The notes under the pieces: generated by a model
The model's input: only the letters and a program-made list of their open reading frames with translations
What the model was told of the DNA's origin: nothing
Database searches by the model: none
Program-made: the position numbers and the translations under genes
Shown here: one piece after another, positions 28,047 through 38,057 of the stretch
How positions within the stretch are numbered: the first letter of the stretch is position 1
How the letters are laid out: the number at the start of each line of letters is the position of its first letter
Assembly: GCA_012839235.1 (NCBI GenBank)
Contig: DUNS01000183.1
Location: 1-38,422 of the forward strand
From: Clostridiales bacterium
Lineage (GTDB): Bacteria; Bacillota; Clostridia; Lachnospirales; Lachnospiraceae
Length of the DNA stretch: 38,422 nt
Reading direction: 5' to 3'

Positions 28047-29073
28047 ATGGTATGAACAACAGGTTCCTGATAATGATGTTGTTATCTCCAGCAGGATTAG
28101 GCTGGCCAGAAACCTTGAATACTATCCATTTGCCGGGAAATTAAGAGATGATCAGGCTGAAGTTTTAGTTGATGAAGTAAAAGGTATTGCCAATATATTA
28201 TCGGATAATACTACAAGAAGGTACTATGCATGTAATATAAGTACTTTAAATGAGATTGATAAGTCAGCTATGGTTGAAAGACATATTGTTAGCCCTTTAC
28301 TGGCAACAAAAGAGCAGACCACAGGACTTATTTTATCCGACGATGAGACCATCAGTGTTATGATAAATGAAGAGGATCATGTTAGAATACAAGCAATTGT
28401 AGGTGGAATGAATTTGGAAGAAGCCTATGAAGAAGCAAGTAAGGTAGATGATATAGCATATGAGAAGCTGCATTTTGCCTTTGATGATAAGTTTGGATAT
28501 CTAACTGAATGTCCAACCAATGCAGGAACAGGGATGCGTGCTTCATGTATGCTGTTTTTACCAGCTTTAAGTTCAGCTAGAATGATACAAAAGTTAATCG
28601 AAGAAGTTGGTAAGTTTGGAATGACTATACGTGGAATATATGGTGAGGGCTCTAAAAGCTTGGGAAACATGTATCAGGTTTCTAACCAAAAGACCCTAGG
28701 GAACTCTGAAATTGAGATTATAGAGAATATTAAACAAATAGTTACACAAGTAGTTAGTCAAGAACGTAAAAGAAGAGAATACATGCTTTCAGTAAATTCT
28801 GATGAATTACAAGATCAAGTTTATCGTACCTATGGAATATTAAAGTATGCTAGACAGATTAGTTCAGACGATTCCATGACCTTATTATCTCAGTTGAAAT
28901 TTGGGGCTGATTGCAAGCTAATCAAATTTGACAGGAAGTTCAATGTTCATAAGTTAATGATGGGAGTTCAACCAGGCAGTCTACAATGGAATATCGGAAA
29001 GTCTGTTGGAAGCGCTTCAAGGGACCAGGCGAGAGCTGATTATATTAGAAAAGAATTACCTAATATTGTTTAG
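28033..29073 (+). CDS. mcsB: Protein arginine kinase
   Basis: DVVISSRIRLARNLEYYPF, LTECPTNAGTGMRAS, IRGIYGEGSKSLGNMYQVSNQKTLG phosphagen-kinase motifs. Confidence 0.95.
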   Translation: MAMLKWYEQQVPDNDVVISSRIRLARNLEYYPFAGKLRDDQAEVLVDEVKGIANILSDNTTRRYYACNISTLNEIDKSAMVERHIVSPLLATKEQTTGLILSDDETISVMINEEDHVRIQAIVGGMNLEEAYEEASKVDDIAYEKLHFAFDDKFGYLTECPTNAGTGMRASCMLFLPALSSARMIQKLIEEVGKFGMTIRGIYGEGSKSLGNMYQVSNQKTLGNSEIEIIENIKQIVTQVVSQERKRREYMLSVNSDELQDQVYRTYGILKYARQISSDDSMTLLSQLKFGADCKLIKFDRKFNVHKLMMGVQPGSLQWNIGKSVGSASRDQARADYIRKELPNIV

Positions 29074-29140
29074 GTAAGTTATGTTTACTACATTTAATAT
29101 ATAAAATAATTACTTAAGTAAGATTGGAGGATGCCATACT

Positions 29141-31603
29141 ATGTATGATAAATTTACAGATAATGCAAAGAATGCTATAAACCTAGCTAAAGAAAGTGCC
29201 TATCGTCTATCTCATAACTATATAGGAACAGAGCATTTGCTTATGGGTTTATTACAGGTTGAAGGGGTAGCGAGAAAGGTACTTGTAGAAAATGGGGTTA
29301 ATATTGAAAAAATCTTAGAGCTTGTTAATCAACTTATTGCTCCTAGTAATGGTGTGGATTTGATAGATGCTGGTAATTTTACACCTAGGTCAAAAAGAAT
29401 ACTTGATCAGAGCCATAAGGAAGCAGCTAAACTAAAAGCATCTTTAGTAGGCACTGAACATATACTAATTGCTTTAATAAAAGAAAGTGATTGCATAGCA
29501 ATTCGCCTTCTTAATACTCTTGGAGTTAACGTTCAAAAGGTATATATAGATATCTTGGCGGCATCCGGTGTAGATGTAAGCGCAGCAAAGGGTGAATATA
29601 TGGCAGGAAAGGGTAAAGCTAAAGGAAAGCCATCAGCCACCCCTACTTTGGATCAATATAGCCGAGATTTAACCACTTATGCCAGAGAAGGTAAGCTAGA
29701 CCCTGTTATAGGAAGGGAAACAGAGATTCAAAGGGTAGTTCAGATTTTAAGTAGGAGAACTAAGAACAACCCTTGTCTTGTTGGTGAGCCTGGGGTTGGT
29801 AAAACAGCTATTGCGGAAGGCTTGGCCCTTAAGATAGTTGAAGGTAATATTCCTGATACAATTAAGGAGAAGAGAGTAGTTACCTTAGATTTGTCAGGTA
29901 TGGTTGCAGGATCTAAATATCGTGGTGAATTTGAAGAAAGAATAAAGAAAGTAATAAACGAAGTAATATCTAGTGGCAATGTACTCTTATTTATTGATGA
30001 GATACACACAATTATTGGTGCAGGTGGAGCAGAGGGTGCTATTGATGCATCTAATATTTTAAAGCCTTCACTGGCAAGAGGTGAACTGCAATTAATAGGT
30101 GCTACTACAAGAGAAGAATATCGTAAATATATTGAGAAGGATGCAGCTTTAGAAAGAAGATTTCAACCGGTGGTTATAGAGGAGCCTTCAGAGGAAGAGG
30201 CTATTCAGATTTTATTTGGACTTAGGGATAAGTACGAGGCCCATCATAGTGTACGAATAACTGATGATGCCCTTGAAGCAGCAGTTATGTTATCTTCTCG
30301 CTATATTAATGATCGTTATCTCCCTGATAAGGCTATTGATTTAATGGATGAAGCGGCTTCTAAAGTAAGATTAAGCGCCTTTACATCATCACCTTTGATT
30401 AAAGAGCTAGAAGAAAAGATTAAGCGCCTTGAGGTAGAAAAGGAAAAGGCAATTAAACAGGAAGCTTATGAAAGAGCCGGAGAGATCAAAAAACAACAGG
30501 AAGCGACAAGGGAGGAACTAGATAAGGAAATTGTTCTTGATGATAAGCGAAAACAAGAAAAGCAATTGGTTGTTAGTGAAACAGAAATCGCTGATATTAT
30601 ATCTAGCTGGACCAAGATACCTGTTAGAAAGCTTCAAGAAGAGGAAGCTGAAAGACTGCAGAATTTAGAAAATATACTTCATGAAAGAGTAGTTGGACAG
30701 GAGGAAGCGGTTGGTGCTGTAGCAAAGGCGATTCGTCGTGGTAGAGTAGGACTTAAAGATCCTAATCGACCTATTGGTTCCTTCTTATTCTTAGGCCCTA
30801 CAGGTGTAGGTAAGACTGAGCTTTCTAAGGCCCTAGCTGAAGCTATGTTTGGCAGTGAGAATTCCACAATTCGCGTAGATATGTCTGAATATATGGAAAA
30901 GCACAGTGTTAGTAAGCTAATTGGTTCCCCTCCAGGATACGTAGGCTATGATGATGGTGGCCAGCTTTCTGAAAAGGTAAGACAGAATCCTTATTCAGTT
31001 ATATTATTTGATGAGATCGAAAAAGCTCACCCTGATGTATTTAATATTTTACTTCAAGTCCTAGACGATGGTCATATTACAGACTCTCAAGGAAGAAGAG
31101 TAAGCTTTAAAAATACAATTATCATTATGACCTCCAATGCAGGTGCTCAAAATATTGTTGAACCAAAACGATTGGGCTTTGCATCTGTTACTGATGAGAC
31201 TGAAGACTATAAGAAGATGAGAGAAGGAGTAATGGATGAGGTTAAAAGAATATTTAAACCGGAATTCATTAACCGTATCGATGAAATTATAGTATTCCAT
31301 GCATTGTCCAAGGAGAATATTAAGAGTATCGTTTCGATTATGCTTAATATTATTGGCAAGAGAATTTCAGGACAGATGAGCATTACTATGGAAGTTAGCA
31401 ATGAAGCTATAGATTATCTGGCAGAAACGGGATTTGATCCTAAGTTTGGAGCAAGACCTTTGAGAAGGGCCATACAATCAAAGATTGAGGATAAGATGGC
31501 TGAAGAAATACTTGCAGGTAACATAAGGCAGGGAGATACTGTAACTATAGACTATCTTGACAATGAAATGGTAATAAAGGCCAAGGAACCTAGTATATCA
31601 TAA
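29141..31603 (+). CDS. clpC: ATP-dependent Clp protease ATP-binding subunit ClpC
   Basis: Clp N domain, two AAA+ Walker A (GEPGVGKTA, GPTGVGKTE), UVR motif, GFDPKFGARPLRRAIQ. Confidence 0.97.
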   Translation: MYDKFTDNAKNAINLAKESAYRLSHNYIGTEHLLMGLLQVEGVARKVLVENGVNIEKILELVNQLIAPSNGVDLIDAGNFTPRSKRILDQSHKEAAKLKASLVGTEHILIALIKESDCIAIRLLNTLGVNVQKVYIDILAASGVDVSAAKGEYMAGKGKAKGKPSATPTLDQYSRDLTTYAREGKLDPVIGRETEIQRVVQILSRRTKNNPCLVGEPGVGKTAIAEGLALKIVEGNIPDTIKEKRVVTLDLSGMVAGSKYRGEFEERIKKVINEVISSGNVLLFIDEIHTIIGAGGAEGAIDASNILKPSLARGELQLIGATTREEYRKYIEKDAALERRFQPVVIEEPSEEEAIQILFGLRDKYEAHHSVRITDDALEAAVMLSSRYINDRYLPDKAIDLMDEAASKVRLSAFTSSPLIKELEEKIKRLEVEKEKAIKQEAYERAGEIKKQQEATREELDKEIVLDDKRKQEKQLVVSETEIADIISSWTKIPVRKLQEEEAERLQNLENILHERVVGQEEAVGAVAKAIRRGRVGLKDPNRPIGSFLFLGPTGVGKTELSKALAEAMFGSENSTIRVDMSEYMEKHSVSKLIGSPPGYVGYDDGGQLSEKVRQNPYSVILFDEIEKAHPDVFNILLQVLDDGHITDSQGRRVSFKNTIIIMTSNAGAQNIVEPKRLGFASVTDETEDYKKMREGVMDEVKRIFKPEFINRIDEIIVFHALSKENIKSIVSIMLNIIGKRISGQMSITMEVSNEAIDYLAETGFDPKFGARPLRRAIQSKIEDKMAEEILAGNIRQGDTVTIDYLDNEMVIKAKEPSIS

Positions 31604-31813
31604 AGAAAATAACTTCATGATCTTTGGCTCTGATTGAAAGGGTAAGCAAGTTGCGTCTGAATGATGTTCAAACTGTTCTCGCGACCTTGTATTAAATTGT
31701 ATAATATAGTAGAAATTAGAAGAAATTTCATATATAATGAATAATAATAAGATGTTCCATTAATTAGGTATCTGTCATGATTTGACCAATAATACGATTA
31801 GGAGGGTTATGTA

Positions 31814-32227
31814 ATGTCATATGTAAAAGAGTTAATACGGAAAGAAAGTAATGGGACAATAAGTTTTGGGGATTATAGCCTTGATGTTAAATCTAAGCTA
31901 GGAGACTTTGAACATGAAGGCGATTTGTACAAGGTTAAAACCTTCAGTGGTATTACAAAGCTTGAGAAAAATGGACTGTTTGTGTATGAATCAGTTCCTG
32001 GAACCAGTGTGTTTAATTTTATGGCTAAAGATGATTTCACAAGCTTCGAAGTGGCTGCGACAGATACCGCACAAATTACATTAGAACTTGAAGCAGAAAA
32101 GGAATATGAGATTTTTAAGGATGATGTTTCTTTGGGTAGAATGAAAACAAACCTAGGAGGAAAGCTTGTATTTAGCATAGAATCCTGTGGCGATAAAAAA
32201 GCTATAATAAAGGTGGTTAAGTTCTAA
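31814..32227 (+). CDS. Conserved hypothetical protein (endosialidase-like annotation in relatives, from memory)
   Basis: ORF with aggaggg SD, located between clpC and radA. Confidence 0.6.
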   Translation: MSYVKELIRKESNGTISFGDYSLDVKSKLGDFEHEGDLYKVKTFSGITKLEKNGLFVYESVPGTSVFNFMAKDDFTSFEVAATDTAQITLELEAEKEYEIFKDDVSLGRMKTNLGGKLVFSIESCGDKKAIIKVVKF

Positions 32228-32228
32228 G

Positions 32229-33587
32229 ATGGCTAAACTAAAGACGGTTTTCTTCTGTAAGGAATGTGGATATGAATCTGCCAAATGGATGGGTCAATGC
32301 CCGGGTTGCAGGGAATGGGATACATTTGTAGAAGAACCAGTGGTGAAAACAAGTAGTAGAAAAACTACTAGTATGAACAATATAAGGGAGCCTCAGCATA
32401 TATCCAATATAAAAGCTGAGGAAGAGCCTAGGTTTCCATGTGGTATAGTAGAGCTGGATCGTGTGCTGGGAGGAGGAATAGTTCCTTCCAGTCTCGTTCT
32501 AGTTGGAGGGGATCCAGGCATAGGTAAATCCACCTTGCTCCTACAGCTATGCCGAGAAGTTGTTAATAAAGGAAAAAAGGTCTTGTATATCTCTGGAGAG
32601 GAATCTTTAGCCCAGATTAAGATGAGAGCAGAAAGACTTGGGACCTTTGATGGTGACTTATTATTGCTTTGTGAAACTAATCTTGATTTAATAGAAGATA
32701 TAATCACTAAGAAGAAGCCTGATATTGCAGTAATCGATTCTATACAGACAATGTTTAAAGAGGAGATAAGCTCAGCACCTGGTAGTGTAGGACAAGTAAG
32801 GGAAGTAACTGGAACCCTAATGAGAATTGCCAAGGGAATTGGGGTAACAGTATTTATAATAGGCCATGTTACAAAAGAAGGAGTGGTAGCTGGTCCAAGA
32901 GTTCTAGAGCATATGGTAGATACGGTTCTTTATTTAGAAGGAGATAATCATGCTTCTTACCGGATACTACGAGGAGTTAAAAATCGATTTGGCTCGACTA
33001 ATGAGATTGGAGTCTTTGAGATGCGGGGCAATGGTCTGGCAGAGGTTAAGAATCCCTCTGAGTTTATGCTTAAAGGAAGACCGGAGGGAGAATCTGGCTC
33101 TGTGGTAGCTTCTTTAATTGAAGGTACTAGACCAATACTTGTAGAGGTTCAAGGATTAGTATGTCGTACTAACTTTAATATGCCACGAAGAACAGCAGTA
33201 GGTACAGACTATAATAGAGTAAACCTTCTTATGGCAGTATTAGAAAAGCGTCTTGGATACAATCTAGCTGATTGTGATGCCTATGTTAATGTAGCAGGAG
33301 GTATGCGAATTACAGAACCTGCCCTAGATTTAGCAGTAGTAACATCAATTCTATCAAGCTATAAAAACCTGCCAATTGGTGATGATACCATTTTTTTTGG
33401 AGAAGTGGGTCTTACAGGTGAGATAAGAGCTGTTAATATGGCGGAGCAACGAGTCTTAGAAGCATCTAAAATGGGGTTTAAGGTATGCATTATGCCCCAG
33501 GCTAATAGAGAACATATAAAGGTTACAGGAATTAAAATGATTGGAGTAAGGAATATTCAAGAAGTTATGGAGATATTAGAAAACTAG
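32229..33587 (+). CDS. radA: DNA repair protein RadA
   Basis: FFCKECGYESAKWMGQCPGCREWDT zinc finger, GGDPGIGKSTLLLQ, KNRFGSTNEIGVF, Lon-like C-terminus. Confidence 0.97.
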   Translation: MAKLKTVFFCKECGYESAKWMGQCPGCREWDTFVEEPVVKTSSRKTTSMNNIREPQHISNIKAEEEPRFPCGIVELDRVLGGGIVPSSLVLVGGDPGIGKSTLLLQLCREVVNKGKKVLYISGEESLAQIKMRAERLGTFDGDLLLLCETNLDLIEDIITKKKPDIAVIDSIQTMFKEEISSAPGSVGQVREVTGTLMRIAKGIGVTVFIIGHVTKEGVVAGPRVLEHMVDTVLYLEGDNHASYRILRGVKNRFGSTNEIGVFEMRGNGLAEVKNPSEFMLKGRPEGESGSVVASLIEGTRPILVEVQGLVCRTNFNMPRRTAVGTDYNRVNLLMAVLEKRLGYNLADCDAYVNVAGGMRITEPALDLAVVTSILSSYKNLPIGDDTIFFGEVGLTGEIRAVNMAEQRVLEASKMGFKVCIMPQANREHIKVTGIKMIGVRNIQEVMEILEN

Positions 33588-33619
33588 TTGTAAACTAAAC
33601 AAAGATAAGGAGAATAGCT

Positions 33620-34066
33620 TTGGTGGATACAATTAACGACAGTCTAATCTGTCTGTCAAAAACACAGGAAGCAATGATAGACACTATTGATAATGTGCAG
33701 CAATGGCAAGAAAACCATTGCTTAGTTGAAAAACTTGCATTTGACATTGTAAACAATACTGACAGAGCTCTTAAACTTACGAAGGATGGACATAATCTAG
33801 TTAATCTACTTAATAGTACTTGCAAATTAGTTTTAGAAAAACCTAATAAAATCAACCTGGAGCAGCTGAGTAATATTATTGAGGAAGTAACTGCTAACTT
33901 CCAAGCTACTGCGTCCGTAGAAAAGGTATCCAGTGATATTGCTCATGAGCTAGAAAGCAGGATAGCGATTCAGGGTAAAGTTGGAGTCGATATTATAGAA
34001 ACACTGGAATGCGTTGAAAAACATCTTAATCAAACTGTTGCCTGTACTGAGCTTGATTGGATCTAA
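33620..34066 (+). CDS. Hypothetical protein
   Basis: 148-aa ORF with upstream aaggaga SD; no family recognised. Confidence 0.6.
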   Translation: MVDTINDSLICLSKTQEAMIDTIDNVQQWQENHCLVEKLAFDIVNNTDRALKLTKDGHNLVNLLNSTCKLVLEKPNKINLEQLSNIIEEVTANFQATASVEKVSSDIAHELESRIAIQGKVGVDIIETLECVEKHLNQTVACTELDWI

Positions 34067-34093
34067 TTATTAATGAGAAAATTTAAAATTATC

Positions 34094-34122
34094 TTGACAA
34101 TTAACACAATTCATTGTACTAT
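34094..34122 (+). promoter_or_regulatory. Sigma-A-like promoter of the tRNA-Trp gene
   Basis: TTGACA 34094-34099, 17-nt spacer, TACTAT 34117-34122. Confidence 0.7.
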
Positions 34123-34185
34123 GAATAGGCAGCTTAAAGTTGCAGGTAACAAAAATATGTCTTAACCTAAGGTTAATTCATTAAT

Positions 34186-34256
34186 AGGGGATTGGTCAAG
34201 TGGTATGACAAGGGTCTCCAAAACCTTTAGTGGGGGTTCGATTCCCTCATCCCCTG
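34186..34256 (+). tRNA. tRNA-Trp (anticodon CCA); 3' CCA not encoded
   Basis: Cloverleaf by eye: acceptor AGGGGAT/ATCCCCT, D stem GTCA/TGAC, anticodon stem AGGGT-CTCCAAA-ACCTT, T arm GGGGG-TTCGATT-CCCTC, discriminator G. Confidence 0.95.
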
Positions 34257-34265
34257 TATATAAAA

Positions 34266-34294
34266 AGATACATTCCTGGGAATGTATCTTTTTT
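34266..34294 (+). terminator. Rho-independent terminator after tRNA-Trp
   Basis: agatacattcc/ggaatgtatct followed by a T-run. Confidence 0.85.
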
Positions 34295-34482
34295 ACTTAT
34301 ATAATTAATTGATAAAGGATAACAACCAACCCAGACAATGCTATGGTAGCAAGAGAATATATCGAGAAAATGTAAAAAACCTAGGGGTATTTTGATGTAT
34401 ATGAAACATTTACATACAGCCCTTCGTCTAATAGGTATAGATAAATTTGCAAAAGAATAGGACATGATGAAAGGATGATATT

Positions 34483-35433
34483 ATGAAGATAAAAATTAAT
34501 TTATTGATGATCTTGCTTGGAATAATGGTTGTCTTACAGCTGGGATGCTCTAATGCAGCCAAAGACAATAAGGAGCCCAATAATCAGGAGACCAGCCAGG
34601 AGGAAGGTAATAAAGATAAAGATATTGAAGCTTCAGCTGATAATGATGAGAGAATTATTAATGAATATGAGGAGCTTTTGTTTGACGAGGGCGTAAGCAT
34701 TGCTGATATAATCCAATACATTAAGGACAATATTTCTCAAGCATCTATAGAAACAGCCACAATGATGGTTGAAAGGCTAGAGGGAGAGCAAGAATATTAT
34801 CTTTCCTCTTTAGAAGAAGAGTTTGATTCTGAAAAGGTACAGGGAATTCTGCTTGAGGCAATGGTTGGTGGAGAGGATTATAAGGATCCGGCTAATATTC
34901 AGGATGAAGATGTAAAGGCACTGTTAAACAAGACTTTCAGCAATGGCTTTTCTATTGACACAGCAGAAGGATACGTATATCCAATAATAGACTACTCTAT
35001 ATACGAAGAATTTATTACTTATATTTATGATGATCTTGCTTTATATTATATGATTATGGTTACTGAAGCTACTAAGCCATTTGCCAAGGATGCTGCTCTA
35101 CTCATAAGCTGGAAAGAAGTGATTGATAGGGTATTATCTACGGAGATTTTCATTGAGGAATTTGGAAACTCAACAAAGGCCAGGCTAATTAATGATCTTC
35201 ATAACCGTTATGTAAGAGTTGCTCTATATGGATTAGACAACACCCTTCTTTTTGATTATGAGACCAAGACTATGGATGAGGAAGCCAAAGTTGCCTATGA
35301 GACCGCCGTAGACAAATATACTGGAAGTGAGTTTATATCAACCTTAGAAAACTTTATGGATCTTGTAGCAAAGAATGATTATATTCTTAATGATGAAGTA
35401 ATAAAGGCCAGAGATACAATAGTAGGATATTAG
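34483..35433 (+). CDS. Hypothetical lipoprotein
   Basis: Lipobox LQLGC after N-terminal hydrophobic segment; no further family recognised. Confidence 0.7.
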   Translation: MKIKINLLMILLGIMVVLQLGCSNAAKDNKEPNNQETSQEEGNKDKDIEASADNDERIINEYEELLFDEGVSIADIIQYIKDNISQASIETATMMVERLEGEQEYYLSSLEEEFDSEKVQGILLEAMVGGEDYKDPANIQDEDVKALLNKTFSNGFSIDTAEGYVYPIIDYSIYEEFITYIYDDLALYYMIMVTEATKPFAKDAALLISWKEVIDRVLSTEIFIEEFGNSTKARLINDLHNRYVRVALYGLDNTLLFDYETKTMDEEAKVAYETAVDKYTGSEFISTLENFMDLVAKNDYILNDEVIKARDTIVGY

Positions 35434-35466
35434 AATAATACAATGTTTATAAGAGGATAAAATATA

Positions 35467-35510
35467 AAGGACTATGATTTTGGAATTGTTTGACCCAAAT
35501 CATAGTCCTT
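35467..35510. terminator. Terminator-like hairpin between convergent genes
   Basis: aaggactatgattt 35467-35480 / aaatcatagtcctt 35497-35510, 14 bp. Confidence 0.75.
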
Positions 35511-35565
35511 GTTAGTGTTTAATAATTTTATATATTAATGGTATATCCATTCATTTATTTATAGA

Positions 35566-36153
35566 TCAGGAACTTACATGTTTAACATGCTTTGTTCTTA
35601 CTTTAGCATTAGCTGGTATAGTAATGATATATTGAAGTGGCTTCCATACATAGACTGCTATACTAAAATCCACCATACTATGAATGAAGGTTCCAATTCC
35701 TACCAAACCGATTACTGAAATGAGATATCCCTTTTCTTCATAATTAGCCAATGTTCCACCCCAATAAAATATGGTAACTACCACAACCTCAGCTACAGCA
35801 TGAATAAGGCTGACAACAACACTAAATAATAGGGAGCTTTTAAAAGAAAGTAGAATATCATTATTCCTCTTAAGTATTAATGCTCCAGTTAATGCAAATA
35901 TAAAGTGAGTTAAGGCTCTAAGTACGATAACAATTGGAGTTCCTGATATAAGGAAACCAAAAGTAGTTAGTAAGGCTACAAATATTGATACAAGAGGGGA
36001 TATAAACATTGCAATAAATACAGGTACATGACTTGCTAGGGTAAATGAAGCTGGTTCCATAGAAATTCTTGGCATTACCATAGGTATGATTATACCTATT
36101 GCACATAATAAAGCGGCAATTGTCATTGTTTTAATTTTGGTTTGAGTGTTCAT
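35566..36153 (-). CDS. ECF transporter S-component-like membrane protein (possible niacin uptake, NiaX-like)
   Basis: MTIAALLCAIGIIIPMVMPRISMEPASFTLASHVPVFIAMFISP, multiple TM helices; niacin link inferred from the upstream operator-like site. Confidence 0.65.
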   Translation of the reverse strand: MNTQTKIKTMTIAALLCAIGIIIPMVMPRISMEPASFTLASHVPVFIAMFISPLVSIFVALLTTFGFLISGTPIVIVLRALTHFIFALTGALILKRNNDILLSFKSSLLFSVVVSLIHAVAEVVVVTIFYWGGTLANYEEKGYLISVIGLVGIGTFIHSMVDFSIAVYVWKPLQYIITIPANAKVRTKHVKHVSS

Positions 36154-36221
36154 TGAATTACACCATCCTTATTTTATGTATAATATTTTTTTGTAGCAAG
36201 CAGCTCCCTTATAGTAAACTT

Positions 36222-36242
36222 GATAGCTGTCTTGTCAGCTGT
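36222..36242 (-). promoter_or_regulatory. Candidate NiaR-like operator just downstream of the -10 box
   Basis: Forward GATAGCTGTCTTGTCAGCTGT resembles remembered NiaR consensus (ACAnnTGTnTTGACAnnTGT) with a few mismatches. Confidence 0.4.
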
Positions 36243-36243
36243 A

Positions 36244-36272
36244 ATTATACTGTAAAGTAAGGAGTGTGTCAA
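36244..36272 (-). promoter_or_regulatory. Consensus sigma-A promoter for the ECF S-component gene
   Basis: Minus strand TTGACA (36272-36267), 17-nt spacer, TATAAT (36249-36244). Confidence 0.8.
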
Positions 36273-36495
36273 TGATTATTTTAAAATACTTGAATCTTGT
36301 ATCTATTAGCATTACCAATCCTCCTGAAATTTATAAAAAATTTACCAATATATATTAACATAAACTGTTAGCTTGTGAAAAAATATTTACTATACTATAA
36401 TGAACTAGGGCTTATATAATACATATTTAAGACCTAGTACTAACTTTGGTATATAGAAATTTACTGTAATTGAAGAATAAAAGAGAGGTTAAGTT

Positions 36496-37323
36496 TTGAT
36501 TATAAATAACGAAAATTTAGATATTAAGCAGATTGCAGAATCAGGGCAATGCTTTCGTATGAATGCTTTAGAGGACAATAAATATAGGACAGTGGCCTAT
36601 GGAAGATATATTGAATTAACTCAAATTGATGAAACTACTGTGGATTTTAGCTGTACAGAAGAAGAGTTTAATGAAATCTGGAAGGATTATTTTGATTTGT
36701 CATATGATTATAAAAGAATTGTGGATAGACTTTTGTCTGGAAAGGATGAATTCCTGAAAAAATCTGCGGATTTTGGTAAGGGAATAAGGATTCTGCGTCA
36801 GGAGCCATTTGAAGCTTTGATCAGCTTTATTATTTCTCAAAATAAGAATATTCCGGCTATTAAGACATGTATCGAAGGAATTTGCAGGGAGTATGGGGAG
36901 CCTGTTAAAACCCCACAAGGTATAATGAATGAATATTATACATTCCCTACTCCAGAAGCCCTTGCTTTTGCTAACAGAGAAGACCTACGGAAGCTTAAAA
37001 CTGGTTATAGAGATGAATACATAATCCAGGCTGCTAGGGCTGTATATGAGGGAGAGCTAGATCTTCAGGCTTTAGTGGAAAGTTCCCATGAAGTAGCAGT
37101 TGAAGCTCTTATGAGGCTTAAAGGTGTTGGAATGAAGGTGGCTAACTGTGTTTCCCTATTTGGTCTCCATCATATTGAAGCATTTCCTGTTGATGTATGG
37201 ATTAAAAAGATATTAGATGATGTATATGATGGTAAGTTTGATTTGAATTTATACAGTGGATATGCAGGAATTGTGCAGCAGTATATGTTTTATTATATAC
37301 GCTCTGCCCAATTAATAGGCTAG
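36496..37323 (+). CDS. OGG1-type 8-oxoguanine DNA glycosylase / HhH-GPD base-excision enzyme
   Basis: AESGQCFRM, ISFIISQNKNIPAIKTCIEGIC, LKGVGMKVANCVSLFGLHHIEAFPVDVWIKKI (catalytic K/D of HhH-GPD). Confidence 0.9.
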   Translation: MIINNENLDIKQIAESGQCFRMNALEDNKYRTVAYGRYIELTQIDETTVDFSCTEEEFNEIWKDYFDLSYDYKRIVDRLLSGKDEFLKKSADFGKGIRILRQEPFEALISFIISQNKNIPAIKTCIEGICREYGEPVKTPQGIMNEYYTFPTPEALAFANREDLRKLKTGYRDEYIIQAARAVYEGELDLQALVESSHEVAVEALMRLKGVGMKVANCVSLFGLHHIEAFPVDVWIKKILDDVYDGKFDLNLYSGYAGIVQQYMFYYIRSAQLIG

Positions 37324-37328
37324 TAATA

Positions 37329-37799
37329 TTAATAGCCTTCCCTTCGTCTTTCTTCCCTTAAGGCCCTCCGTCTTACACCTGCTTCCCACTCAGCTTTTTG
37401 GCTTTCGGTTTCAACTATTAGGCCTGGAACTGGCGTGGGATTGCCATCGTCATCAAGAGCAACCATTACTATATATGCTCTATTAACAACCTTCCTTATA
37501 CCTGCCAAATCTTCAACATAAGTATCTACCCTGACTTCCATGGAGGTATTACCCACATAAGTCATACGTCCAATAATAACTAATGTATTATTAATAAAAG
37601 CACCTGCTTTAAATTGAAGATTATCTATGGCAACGGTGGTAACATTATGACCAGAATGACGCCTTGCAACTACTGCAGCAACTACATCAATCCATTCAAC
37701 CAGTTGACCACCAAAAAGCCTGTCCTGACCATTAATGTGAACAGGCATCAATATTTGAATTTGTTCTGTGATTGAATCCTCAACACGTTTAGCTTCCAT
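37329..37799 (-). CDS. Acyl-CoA thioesterase (hotdog fold)
   Basis: MPVHINGQDRLFGGQLVEWIDVVAAVVARRHSGHNVTTVAIDNLQF; start moved to MEAKR at 37799 preceded by gaaagga. Confidence 0.88.
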   Translation of the reverse strand: MEAKRVEDSITEQIQILMPVHINGQDRLFGGQLVEWIDVVAAVVARRHSGHNVTTVAIDNLQFKAGAFINNTLVIIGRMTYVGNTSMEVRVDTYVEDLAGIRKVVNRAYIVMVALDDDGNPTPVPGLIVETESQKAEWEAGVRRRALREERRREGY

Positions 37800-37976
37800 A
37801 TAGCTTCCTTTCAAAATGAGTTTATTGAGAAAATGCGAAACTTTTAGGTTGTAGAATATAAAAAATTTATTACTTCGCAATTATATATAGGTTTAGTTAT
37901 GTTTAATCTATCATTATTTTATACTGTTAGGGTGTTATTTTCAAGGAATTTAATTAATGGGTTGTATATTGGATGA

Positions 37977-38004
37977 TTGACGCAGTCAAATTATATGGTA
38001 TAAT
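37977..38004 (+). promoter_or_regulatory. Sigma-A-like promoter of fba
   Basis: TTGACG 37977-37982, 16-nt spacer, TATAAT 37999-38004. Confidence 0.7.
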
Positions 38005-38057
38005 AAATGTGAAATAATTATCTATGAAAATTCTAACAATGAAAGGATGATATGAAG

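Noticed and set aside
32020-32050. KDDFTS in the 31814-32227 protein as a relative of the SKDDFT tandem repeat
   Set aside because: Single short match in an unrelated context; most likely coincidence.
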